Assembly (NCBI RefSeq): GCF_002341865.1
Contig: NZ_DDOV01000038.1
Coordinates: forward strand, 36,678 to 54,976
DNA length: 18,299 nt
Origin: Clostridium sp. UBA2485
GTDB taxonomy: Bacteria; Bacillota; Clostridia; Clostridiales; Clostridiaceae
Direction: 5' to 3'
Below, piece after piece: positions 7,957 to 15,175 of this stretch (positions within the stretch are counted from its first letter, which is position 1; each line of letters starts with the position of its first letter). Both the position numbers and the translations under genes were made by a program. The notes under the pieces were generated by a model. It made no database searches and was not told where the DNA came from. It saw nothing but the letters and a program-made list of their open reading frames with translations.

Positions 7957-8116
7957 AGGCATATGAAAGAAAATAAGAAGTTAAAGATGTTAGTATACTT
8001 TGTATCAGACAAGGCGTCAGGTTCCGCCCATAGTTGTCTCTATGTGCGGGCTCTGACAACACAGTATGATACAAAATAGGCTAACATACTAGCTTATTAT
8101 TTTTTTGAATATGCCT
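7957..8116. repeat. 160-bp imperfect palindrome, MITE-like or structured RNA
   Basis: The ends AGGCATAT (7957-7964) and ATATGCCT (8109-8116) are exact inverted repeats. Matching arms continue inward around one axis near 8036.5: AATAAG/CTTATT (7972, 8093), TGTTAG/CTAACA (7988, 8081), TTGTATCA/TGATACAA (8000, 8067), GTCAG/CTGAC (8016, 8053), CATAG/CTATG (8029, 8040). The middle (about 8007-8065) is close to half GC in a genome that is mostly AT. There is no reading frame of note. Either a miniature inverted-repeat transposable element or a long hairpin RNA would look like this. I see no clear target-site duplication. Confidence 0.75.
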
Positions 8117-8120
8117 AAAA

Positions 8121-8152
8121 AGGCTATAAGAAGATAATTCCTCTTATAGCCT
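8121..8152 (-). terminator. Hairpin between the small RNA and the palindrome
   Basis: A perfect 11-bp stem (AGGCTATAAGA 8121-8131 and TCTTATAGCCT 8142-8152) with a 10-base loop. A T run follows on both strands (TTTTT toward the left on the minus strand, AAATTTTTT on the plus strand), so it could stop transcription in either direction. It may be a second terminator for the small RNA at 8214-8394. Confidence 0.6.
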
Positions 8153-8213
8153 AAATTTTTTAAATTCTTAATTTCAAATTAAGTAAAGCAAAGCTAACCC
8201 ATAAATTATGGGC

Positions 8214-8394
8214 AAAAAATTAAGATTAATCCAGCTCTATAAGTTTTCTACCTTCTAATTGCTAATTTTTAAGAAGCATAGCAAATAAACCTAATTACTT
8301 AGGTGTTTTAAAACTTCTTTATTAATTAAATAAAAATTTAATTAGCAATTAGCTGGTTTCATAACTATAAGCCCTCCAAAATTTAATCTTTATA
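8214..8394 (-). ncRNA. Unidentified structured small RNA, own promoter and terminator
   Basis: The predicted RNA begins near 8394 and ends at a run of six U (8219-8214). A closing helix pairs AAGATTAA (8390-8383) with TTAATCTT (8229-8222) directly before that run. Inside, a perfect 13-bp helix joins CTAATTGCTAATT (8352-8340) to its complement at 8267-8255. Above that is a hairpin with AAGAAG/CTTCTT (8319-8314, 8276-8271) topped by CCTAA-GUAA-TTAGG (8303-8290), a GNRA-type tetraloop. Between the first two helices lie two purine-rich strands, each with CTTATAG, and CCAGC/GCTGG that could form a long-range pair. There is no reading frame of value. It does not fit the T-box, TPP, SAM, purine, lysine, c-di-GMP, SRP, tmRNA or RNase P patterns I know. 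Confidence 0.7.
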
Positions 8395-8400
8395 GTTCAT

Positions 8401-8429
8401 AATATATGATAAAATTAATAAATTGTCAA
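8401..8429 (-). promoter_or_regulatory. Sigma-A promoter of the small RNA
   Basis: On the minus strand TTGACA (8429-8424) and TATATT (8406-8401) are separated by exactly 17 bases. The predicted start point falls just before the closing helix of the structured RNA. Confidence 0.75.
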
Positions 8430-8542
8430 TAAAATCAGAAAATTATTGTATATTCCACTAAGGTGTTTAATATCTATAAATTTTAAATAGAACCTTTAAT
8501 AATTTAAAGATACACTACTATAATTTTTTTGAAGTAAAATTT

Positions 8543-8568
8543 AAACCCTACCATTATTGGTAGGGTTT
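8543..8568 (-). terminator. Terminator of the dlt operon
   Basis: A perfect 11-bp stem (AAACCCTACCA / TGGTAGGGTTT) with a 4-base loop. On the minus strand the stem ends in TTT and is followed by AAATTTTACTTC. It lies 17 bases after the dltX stop. Confidence 0.85.
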
Positions 8569-8584
8569 ATTTTATGTAGTATTT

Positions 8585-8728
8585 TTAAAATTGATTATAA
8601 ATGTATGATGCTTCTGGAGAATTTTTAAAAACTAATATTAAAAATAGTCCTATTAATATAGTAGAATATAAAGCTATTTGTGCAATTTCACTTTTTCTAT
8701 ATTTTTGTAAAATATTCTTTAATATCAT
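8585..8728 (-). CDS. dltX: DltX, small membrane peptide of the dlt system
   Basis: A 47-codon frame from ATG 8728 to TAA 8585, overlapping the last 32 bases of dltD in another frame. It has a short basic N-terminus (LQKYRKSEIAQ), one hydrophobic helix (about residues 17-34), and the C-terminal motif SYIYNQF. That motif matches the FIYNxF tail of DltX, the small protein now known to be part of D-alanyl transfer to teichoic acid together with DltB and DltD. No strong ribosome site precedes it, only GGATGG at long distance, so coupling to dltD translation is likely. DltX is usually placed at the start of the operon, before dltA; here it comes last. The C-terminal motif and location make this assignment strong despite the small size. 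Confidence 0.87.
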   Translation of the reverse strand: MILKNILQKYRKSEIAQIALYSTILIGLFLILVFKNSPEASYIYNQF

Positions 8729-9869
8729 TATTTATTTTTAACCATCCTCTCCAGCCTAAATGCATTCCATCACTCATAAAATATTTTTCATATTCCTTAT
8801 TTGAATAATTTAATGCCTTAAAGCCGTAATCATTAGCCATTTTTTCAATTCTATTGTAAAACTTATGTCTTTCTACTTTATCTAATTTCATATGGTCATA
8901 CCAATACCCGTTAACGGGCATTATAACTATTAATGGCTCTGCTTTTAGCTCTTTGCAACTTTTTAGGAATAGCTCATAATCTTTATATTCCGTTGATACA
9001 TCAAGCTTACTATTTTTATAATGTCCATCTAACTTTTTTAAGTTATCTTTTAGATAAGTATTAAAATACTTATCCTCAATATAAAAATTGTTTTTAGTAA
9101 TTGCTTTTTTTCCTTGTTTCTCTGCTTTTTCATATTCATTTTGCCAATTAATCTCTTTAACAGCTATTGCTTTACTTGGTGTCTCTTTAAGCAACTTATA
9201 TGAATTAATCTTATCTTTAATACCTAATATATACTGTCTTCCAGAATAGTATGGCTTTAATAATGCAGATTTTATATTACTTAATAAATCATCATTAGTA
9301 TATAGTTTTGCATATAAATTAGCATATTTATTTTCTTTTGATTCCTTAGTTAACTCATAAACTCTATTAGCTATTTGCTTTTTATTTTCCTTACTTATAG
9401 CTTTATTTCTCATATAGTTATAAAATTGCACTTCAGAAAATAAGGCATTAAATTTATCACTTTCAATACCTGCTTTATTTTGAAACCATTGCAATGATAC
9501 TACATATACAATTTTTTTCTTATCTAGCTTCTGATTTATTCCTCCTAGATTTATAGTATGTTCAAGATTTTGAACATTACCTTTTCCTATTATATTAGGT
9601 ATGTAGTTAAATTCACTAATTGGAAAAAATTCCCTAGGATTTTGCTTCAGCTCAACACCTAACTCCGATGACCCGTATAGCATAAGGTTATTTTTTTCAT
9701 AGGCCTCCTCTTGTAAAAACAACCCTTTATCTTTAACTGGATTTCCATATAGTGATGCCACTGAATTATTGTAAGCACTCTCAAGCTTTCTTGATATTAT
9801 AAAGTCAAAAGTAAATACAAACATTATTAAAATGCAAATGGAAATAATAATGGGTCTAAGCCTTTTCAT
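8697..9869 (-). CDS. dltD: DltD, D-alanyl transfer serine hydrolase-like protein
   Basis: 390 residues, the usual length. One N-terminal membrane anchor (residues 6-26) holds an extracellular SGNH/GDSL-type domain. The catalytic serine block is GSSE at residues 66-69 (YGSSELGVEL), and the Asp/His pair is in DGMHLGWRGW, with D367 and H370. Family knowledge: DltD receives D-alanine at the outer membrane face, via DltX, and passes it to lipoteichoic acid. The start ATG 9869 follows the dltC stop with three bases between, and AAGAAAGGG inside the end of dltC is the ribosome site. The downstream dltX overlaps its 3' end. All key residues are present and it looks functional. Confidence 0.95.
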   Translation of the reverse strand: MKRLRPIIISICILIMFVFTFDFIISRKLESAYNNSVASLYGNPVKDKGLFLQEEAYEKNNLMLYGSSELGVELKQNPREFFPISEFNYIPNIIGKGNVQNLEHTINLGGINQKLDKKKIVYVVSLQWFQNKAGIESDKFNALFSEVQFYNYMRNKAISKENKKQIANRVYELTKESKENKYANLYAKLYTNDDLLSNIKSALLKPYYSGRQYILGIKDKINSYKLLKETPSKAIAVKEINWQNEYEKAEKQGKKAITKNNFYIEDKYFNTYLKDNLKKLDGHYKNSKLDVSTEYKDYELFLKSCKELKAEPLIVIMPVNGYWYDHMKLDKVERHKFYNRIEKMANDYGFKALNYSNKEYEKYFMSDGMHLGWRGWLKINNDIKEYFTKI

Positions 9870-9872
9870 TTT

Positions 9873-10106
9873 CTAAAACCCTTTCTTTTTAAGAAAAGCA
9901 ATTAGATTATTTGGTGTTTCGATATCACTTCTCTCAAGCTCTGTTGGTTGAAGTTTTATACCTAATCTTTCTTCTAATTCTAATAATATTTCTATACTAC
10001 CAAGTGAATCTAATAAACCTGCATCAAATAGATTTATATCTAAATCCTCTTTAAACTCATCTGTTCCACATATATCTTCTAAAATTTCTAATACTGTATT
10101 TTCCAT
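9873..10106 (-). CDS. dltC: DltC, D-alanyl carrier protein
   Basis: 77 residues, standard size for this carrier. It holds 4'-phosphopantetheine on Ser34 in LLDSLGS (residues 31-37), with the acidic helix (EILLELEERLGI) typical of acyl and peptidyl carriers right after it. DltA loads D-alanine on the thiol arm in the cytoplasm and DltB uses the loaded carrier at the membrane. The ribosome site AGAGGTG is close to ATG 10106. There is an 18-base gap from the dltB stop and a 3-base gap to dltD. A holo-ACP synthase is needed for activity but is not in the window. Confidence 0.96.
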   Translation of the reverse strand: MENTVLEILEDICGTDEFKEDLDINLFDAGLLDSLGSIEILLELEERLGIKLQPTELERSDIETPNNLIAFLKKKGF

Positions 10107-10124
10107 AATAACACCTCTAATTTT

Positions 10125-11282
10125 TTACTTATTATATAAATATCCTGAGAATAATAACAGTCCAAAGCAAGCTATATTAAATGTGATAAATATAGATATG
10201 CCTTGATACCATTTTTTATTTTTATTAGCCTTGTGAAATTTAGATTTTCTCTGATATATATCTGTACCTATTAACACAAAAGCTTGATATAATCCATAAA
10301 TTAAATAAAAAAACTTTGTCCCGTGCCAAACTCCCATTATAGTCATAGTTATAACCTGTGCTACATGAGATGCTGTCAACCTATTTTTAAAATATTTTTT
10401 TCTTCTAGCTTGAAGCACAAATCTTGAATATATATAATCTCTAAACCAAAAAGAAAGAGACATATGCCATCTACTCCAAAATTCCTTCATATCTTTACTT
10501 ATAAATGGTTTATTAAAGTTTATAGGGGTTTTCACGCCTAAAAAATAGCTTGTCCCAACTGCAAACAAACTATATCCTGCAAAATCAAAGAATAGATATA
10601 AGCTATAAGCATACATATAATTTAATGAATTCACAAATGTTATATCCGCTGGTATTTTTGATAACCAATATGTATAAATAATTTCCCCTATTATAAACTT
10701 ATATCCTAAACCAAGAACTATCTTTTTTATCCCTGGAATAAAATAATCATCAAGATATTCATTTCTTGATATTTTTGCACTTAAATCTTCATTAAATCTT
10801 CTTAGCCTATCTATTGGACCAGAGCTAAATGCCGGAAAAAATATAATAAAATAAGTTAAATCAACGAATTTTATTTCCTTGATTATTCCGTCATAAACTT
10901 CTATGATAATTTGTAAAACTTTAAAAGTTACATAAGATAGTCCTATAAATCCTAAAGTTCCTAAAGATAGCCTATGAGATATTTTACTTAATATAAGTGG
11001 CGCTAAAGATAGCAATATAGTTATGTGAAACAATATCCTACTTTCTGTATTCTTCCTAATATACAAGTAAAGGTAAATAAGTATTACTTCACTTAAATAA
11101 AAGACTATAAAGCTAATACTTTGCTTTTTATCTCCACCTAACATTACAAAAATCATAAATACAGAAACTATCATCCCATAGTATTTAATTCTTTTTTCAC
11201 AATATCCTAATATAAAAGCTGGAACTAATGCTATTAAAAGAATATAAAAATAAAAAATATCTCCATATTGTGTCAAATTCAT
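10125..11282 (-). CDS. dltB: DltB, MBOAT-family D-alanyl transferase
   Basis: 385 residues with about ten membrane helices. The MBOAT signature runs from FWSRWHMSLSFWFRDY (residues 268-283, with H273) to GVWHGTKFFY (residues 317-326, with H320, the expected catalytic histidine). The FSSGPIDR stretch near residues 152-159 is also typical. Family knowledge: DltB carries D-alanine from DltC across the membrane through a central funnel. The start ATG at 11282 overlaps the dltA stop by one base (TAATG), giving tight coupling. The ribosome site GATGGAGGAAC lies within the end of dltA. Nothing is missing. Confidence 0.95.
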   Translation of the reverse strand: MNLTQYGDIFYFYILLIALVPAFILGYCEKRIKYYGMIVSVFMIFVMLGGDKKQSISFIVFYLSEVILIYLYLYIRKNTESRILFHITILLSLAPLILSKISHRLSLGTLGFIGLSYVTFKVLQIIIEVYDGIIKEIKFVDLTYFIIFFPAFSSGPIDRLRRFNEDLSAKISRNEYLDDYFIPGIKKIVLGLGYKFIIGEIIYTYWLSKIPADITFVNSLNYMYAYSLYLFFDFAGYSLFAVGTSYFLGVKTPINFNKPFISKDMKEFWSRWHMSLSFWFRDYIYSRFVLQARRKKYFKNRLTASHVAQVITMTIMGVWHGTKFFYLIYGLYQAFVLIGTDIYQRKSKFHKANKNKKWYQGISIFITFNIACFGLLLFSGYLYNK

Positions 11283-12796
11283 TATAGTTCCTCCATCAAT
11301 ACTTTTCTGTCAATTTTTCCATTTGTATTCATAAAAAAACTTTCTTTAAATTTTATTTGACGTGGTACCATATATGATGGAACTAGTTCCTTAAGCTCAT
11401 TTTTTATAAGAATTCCATTCTTTAGATTTGATAATTCATTCTTTTCTTTTAAGACTACAAAAGCTGTTAAATGAGATATCTTTTCTCCATTATATACTGG
11501 AAGTACTACTGCATTTTGTACATTAGATACCTTTTTAATATTATTTTCAACATCTTCAATCTCTATCCTATACCCATTTAACTTTATTTGAAAATCTTTT
11601 CTTCCACAGTAATATATAAGATTGTCTTTTTCATACACTAAGTCCCCAGTTTTATATCCACAAACTGAATTCTCTTTAATAAAGTTTTTTCTAGTCATCT
11701 CTTCATTGTTTAAATAACCTATGCTTACATTATCTCCAAGTATAACTAGTTCACCTTTATCTCCTTTGGGAACTTCTTTCATATCTTCATCTAATATCTT
11801 CACTTCAGATGAAGGTATTTTATATCCGATTGGTATTGAAAGATCACTGTGTAACATGTCATCAGTAACCTCAACTGCAGTTATTAAAACTGTAGCCTCA
11901 GTAGGTCCATAACCGTTGATAATTTCCACGTCTTGAAATCTTTCTTTAAGTGTAGTTACTAAGTTTTTAGTAAGTACTTCTCCTGCAAAAATCATCTTTT
12001 CAAGGCTTGGCATAAGCTTCTTATTAAAACTATCATCAGTTATACAAATTTCAGCAAAAGATGGAGTAGATATCCAAAGTGCTATATTAGACTCATTTAA
12101 ACTTTTATACAATGCTTTAAAGTTACTTATAGTATCCTTATCTATTACATATAATGTTTTTCCTGATGAAAGCCCTATGTATACAGACATTACAGAAACA
12201 TCAAAGGAATAGGATACTTGATTCATAATAAAAGCATTTTCATTCTGAACATTACAGTATTCTCCAAACCAGTTAGTAAAAGCTTCAATGTTTTTTCTAT
12301 TTATTTGAACACCTTTAGGCTTACCTGTACTTCCAGATGTAAATAATATGTAGCAATTTTCTTCTGGTTTTACCCAATTTTCTTCTGAAATAATACTATT
12401 TTTAAAATCTTCAAAAACTAATTCTATATCATATTTTTTTAAAACTGTGAGCTCTTTTGTACTCTCAATTGGTAACTCTCTAAAAGTAATTAAGAGCTGT
12501 GAATTACTTTCTTCAATAATTTGATTAACTCTTTCTAATGGAAATGTAATATCAATTGGTATATATGCATGCCCCGTTTTTAAACAAGCAACCATTGCAA
12601 TTAACATTTCATTTTCCTTATGTCCATAAAGAACTATTGGTCTTTTCTCATGGTTATCTTGATATTTCTCAATAAAATAACATGCTAAAGCATCAGATTT
12701 AGAATCTAGTTCACTATAAGTTAACATTTCTTCATTATAAATCTGAGCTATTTTATTCGTTAAAGCATACTGTTTTAATCTTCGCAAAAACTCCAT
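11282..12796 (-). CDS. dltA: DltA, D-alanine--carrier protein ligase
   Basis: 504 residues, the usual DltA length. An adenylate-forming enzyme: it activates D-alanine with ATP and loads it on DltC. Visible core motifs are the P-loop TSGSTGKPKG (residues 153-162), NGYGPTEAT, the hinge motif YKTGDLVY, and NGKIDRKVL near the end, with K494 the likely catalytic lysine. I placed the start at ATG 12796, not at the in-frame ATG at 12877, because TGGAGGG lies five bases before 12796 and the promoter at 12839-12867 would fall inside the longer version. It is the first gene of the dlt operon. Confidence 0.96.
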   Translation of the reverse strand: MEFLRRLKQYALTNKIAQIYNEEMLTYSELDSKSDALACYFIEKYQDNHEKRPIVLYGHKENEMLIAMVACLKTGHAYIPIDITFPLERVNQIIEESNSQLLITFRELPIESTKELTVLKKYDIELVFEDFKNSIISEENWVKPEENCYILFTSGSTGKPKGVQINRKNIEAFTNWFGEYCNVQNENAFIMNQVSYSFDVSVMSVYIGLSSGKTLYVIDKDTISNFKALYKSLNESNIALWISTPSFAEICITDDSFNKKLMPSLEKMIFAGEVLTKNLVTTLKERFQDVEIINGYGPTEATVLITAVEVTDDMLHSDLSIPIGYKIPSSEVKILDEDMKEVPKGDKGELVILGDNVSIGYLNNEEMTRKNFIKENSVCGYKTGDLVYEKDNLIYYCGRKDFQIKLNGYRIEIEDVENNIKKVSNVQNAVVLPVYNGEKISHLTAFVVLKEKNELSNLKNGILIKNELKELVPSYMVPRQIKFKESFFMNTNGKIDRKVLMEEL

Positions 12797-12838
12797 TTTT
12801 CCCTCCAGCATTACTTGTTTTTGAATATTTCTAGTGAT

Positions 12839-12867
12839 ATTATACTCTTTATAAGAAACACAGTCAA
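12839..12867 (-). promoter_or_regulatory. Promoter of the dlt operon
   Basis: On the minus strand TTGACT (12867-12862) and TATAAT (12844-12839) are separated by exactly 17 bases, about 43 bases upstream of the dltA ATG. This is one of the strongest promoter matches in the window. Confidence 0.85.
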
Positions 12868-12924
12868 TTTGCGACAAATTATGACAATATTAAAAATTAT
12901 CGTAATATTAATTAAAATAAAAAA

Positions 12925-12997
12925 CATTGTTAACATTTTATGAATGTAATCCTCCTTGCTCAGTATAATGAGGAAATACAATAGAATGTTAACAATG
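12925..12997. repeat. 13-bp inverted repeat between lysS and dltA, terminator or operator
   Basis: CATTGTTAACATT (12925-12937) and its exact reverse complement (12985-12997) are separated by 47 bases. Each arm is itself a near palindrome around GTTAAC. On the minus strand the second arm is followed by a run of Ts, so it may be the terminator of lysS, whose stop is 130 bases upstream. Alternatively the two arms are a pair of protein sites upstream of the dlt promoter. The loop contains a strong SD-like AAGGAGG on the minus strand that serves no frame I believe in. Confidence 0.6.
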
Positions 12998-13128
12998 TAG
13001 TAAATAAATTATATTAGAAATTTAATTTTTTGTATTCTATATAGAATTAATGATATTTTAAGATTTTTATCTACAATATACTATAAATATTAAAATAAAA
13101 AGTTAAGGATATAAGAGCTAAACAGCTA

Positions 13129-14649
13129 CTATCTTTTTACTAGTGGAAAAGCAATAACATCTTTTATAGAATTTGCTCCTGTTAAGAACATTATCATTCT
13201 ATCAATTCCTATTCCGAGTCCTCCTGCTGGTGGCATACCTACATCTATTGCCACAGCAAACTCTTCATCCATAGGACTTGCTGTTTCAAGACCTGCTCTT
13301 AATTTATCCGCTTGGTCATGAAGCAGTACTCTCTGTCTTAATGCATCATTAAGCTCCGAATAAGCATTTCCAAGCTCTACTCCGTAAGCATAAGGTTCAA
13401 ATCTTTCTATTAACTCAGAATTTTTTCTATGAACTTTACAAAGTGGTGAAGTTTCTACAGGAAAATCTATTACAAAAGTAGGATTTACTAGTTTTGAAGC
13501 TGAATACTCATCAAAAATAGTCATTATTAAATCACCTTTCGTCATATCTTTAATATCTAGTCCTTCTAAAGCTTCCTCACTTAACAATTCTCTTTCTTCT
13601 ACTATTTTTATAATTTCTTCTCTTGATAAAAACTCTACATCAATTCCTGTATCTTCTTTTACCAAATCACACATTCTAGCTCTTCTCCATGGTGCTTTAA
13701 AGTCTATTTCTACACCATCATAGACACTCTTTGTTGTTCCATTTACTTTAGTAAATACATATTCATATAAATTTTCCATAAGCCTCATCATATCTGTATA
13801 ATCTGCATATGCCATATAACATTCAAAAAGAGTAAATTCAGGGTAATGGGTTCTGTCAATTCCTTCATTTCTAAAGGATCTTCCTATAGTGTAAACTCTA
13901 TCTACACCACCTACCATAAGCCTTTTCAAATAAAGCTCAGGAGATACATTCATATAAACATCAGAGCTTAATGCATTTACATAGGTGGTAAAAGGCTTTG
14001 CTTCCCCTCCACCATATTTAGTGTCAAGAATAGGAGTTTCCATTTCAAAGAATCCTATGCTATTCATAAACTCTCTTATATAGCTTAAAGCTCTTGAACG
14101 TTTTATAAATCTTTCCTTAACCTCTGAATTCATAATCATATCTAATGAACGATGTCTTTGTCTTAAATCCATATCTTGAATTCCATGGTATTTTTCAGGT
14201 AATGGTCTTATAGATTTAGAAAGCATAGTGAACCCACTCGCTTTAATTGTTATTTCCCCTGTTTTAGTCTTAAATACTGTACCTTCTACACCAATAATAT
14301 CTCCTGTATCTATAAGTTTTAATAAATTATAGGTTTCACTACCTAATGCATTTTTATTTAGATATACCTGTATATCTCCTTCTTGGTCTCTCAAATTCAA
14401 AAATGTGACATTTCCCATTCTTCTAAGAAGCATTATTCTTCCTGATAGCGTAAAAACTTCTTCCTCTTTTATATCATAAAAATTGTCTATTATATAATTT
14501 GAATAAACACATTCCTTAAAACTATATGGATATGGATTTATCCCTCTTTCTATTAACTCATTTAATTTTTTAACTCTTTCCACCACAAATTCATTTGCGT
14601 CATTCATTATTTCTCTTAATTCTTCAATATTTTCATATTCTCTAAACAT
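13129..14649 (-). CDS. lysS: Lysyl-tRNA synthetase, class II
   Basis: 506 residues. The N-terminal OB fold that binds the anticodon is at about residues 65-145 (GRIMLLRRMGNVTFLNLRD). The class II catalytic core has motif 1 near ETPIL (205-209), motif 2 with FRNEGID at 259-265 and YPEF after it, and motif 3 in GGLGIGIDR near 477-485. It charges tRNA-Lys with lysine. Compared with the common bacterial form, several active-site words differ: GGGEAKPF where GGAxARPF is usual, YVNAL where the HN is usual, and YPEF where NPEF is usual. It may be a second, divergent LysRS of the genome. I chose ATG 14649 over GTG 14661, because AAAGGTGG lies eight bases upstream of 14649 and covers the GTG. It is controlled by the T-box leader and has no cotranscribed partner. 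Confidence 0.93.
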   Translation of the reverse strand: MFREYENIEELREIMNDANEFVVERVKKLNELIERGINPYPYSFKECVYSNYIIDNFYDIKEEEVFTLSGRIMLLRRMGNVTFLNLRDQEGDIQVYLNKNALGSETYNLLKLIDTGDIIGVEGTVFKTKTGEITIKASGFTMLSKSIRPLPEKYHGIQDMDLRQRHRSLDMIMNSEVKERFIKRSRALSYIREFMNSIGFFEMETPILDTKYGGGEAKPFTTYVNALSSDVYMNVSPELYLKRLMVGGVDRVYTIGRSFRNEGIDRTHYPEFTLFECYMAYADYTDMMRLMENLYEYVFTKVNGTTKSVYDGVEIDFKAPWRRARMCDLVKEDTGIDVEFLSREEIIKIVEERELLSEEALEGLDIKDMTKGDLIMTIFDEYSASKLVNPTFVIDFPVETSPLCKVHRKNSELIERFEPYAYGVELGNAYSELNDALRQRVLLHDQADKLRAGLETASPMDEEFAVAIDVGMPPAGGLGIGIDRMIMFLTGANSIKDVIAFPLVKR

Positions 14650-14704
14650 TAATGATACCACCTTTCATTTTTAAAAGTTAGACATCTTCTCAAAGTCACT
14701 AGTC

Positions 14705-14720
14705 AGTATGCTAGCATACT
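14705..14720. repeat. 16-bp perfect palindrome in the lysS leader
   Basis: AGTATGCTAGCATACT is a perfect palindrome, between the T-box terminator and the lysS ribosome site. With the flanking AAGGCAT on the minus strand it resembles words in the ends of the 7957-8116 element (AAGGCAT, AGTATAC), so it could be a worn piece of the same repeat family. Confidence 0.5.
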
Positions 14721-14747
14721 TTAGATGCCTTATTAAAATTAAAAAAA

Positions 14748-15057
14748 GTCAAAAATAAAACTCTCACCTCCAAGACAATAGTCTTGGGGACGAGAGTAAT
14801 TAACTTCGCGGTACCACCCCAGTTTGTCAATATGTCGCCATATTAACCTCTTCAAGTACGTCACAATTTCTGTGATTATACCCTAGCTCTATAACAGGAG
14901 CTCCTGTCAAAGTATACTTTTAACTAACAAGTTAAAATCCACTTGAAACTCAGAGTCTTTTTTCGATAAATAATTTATTCACTCCCTCTCACCTACTGGA
15001 GCTCTCTGTACAACAATTAATTTATCTACTCTTCTCTTCATAGTCTTTATATTTTAA
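14748..15057 (-). ncRNA. T-box riboswitch leader of lysS
   Basis: The leader reads uncharged tRNA-Lys and decides between terminator and antiterminator. The T-box core GGGGTGGTACCGCG is at 14820-14807; its TGGT fits the ACCA end of tRNA-Lys with discriminator A. It is followed by the terminator: a long stem from CTCTCGTCCCCAAGAC (14796-14781) with its partner ending at 14761, then TTTTATTTTT. Upstream, GATAAAT and ATTTATC likely close a short stem I that contains AGTAGGTGAGAG; an AAA lysine codon in GAATAAATT is a possible specifier, which I could not fix with certainty. Stem III-like pairs (CAGGAGCTCCTG) lie around 14900. Confidence 0.93.
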
Positions 15058-15062
15058 ATATT

Positions 15063-15091
15063 ATTTTAATTCGAATAATTGCAAAAGTCAA
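15063..15091 (-). promoter_or_regulatory. Promoter of the lysS T-box transcript
   Basis: On the minus strand TTGACT (15091-15086) and TAAAAT (15068-15063) are separated by 17 bases. The predicted start is at about 15057, just before stem I. Confidence 0.75.
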
Positions 15092-15175
15092 TAAGAAAAT
15101 TAACTTTTTTATAAAATCTCCTAAATTATATAGTTTTTCTTCTAAGCTTTGTTTCTATCAATTTTAAACAAATCT

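Noticed and set aside
8214..8394. Riboswitch for the S4 gene
   Set aside because: The U run after the closing helix and two further hairpins separate it from the gene by more than 400 bases, and there is no alternative antiterminator pairing that I can see; a free-standing RNA fits better.
11721..11912. Plus-strand open frame inside dltA
   Set aside because: Antisense to conserved dltA sequence; low-complexity Ser-rich product.
12797..12877. Longer dltA starting at 12877
   Set aside because: It would contain the TTGACT/TATAAT promoter, would be longer than the family, and lacks a ribosome site; ATG 12796 has one.
12811..12936. A 41-codon hydrophobic frame upstream of dltA (minus strand)
   Set aside because: It spans the dlt promoter, starts inside the inverted repeat, and its hydrophobic composition is what AT-rich noncoding DNA yields by chance.
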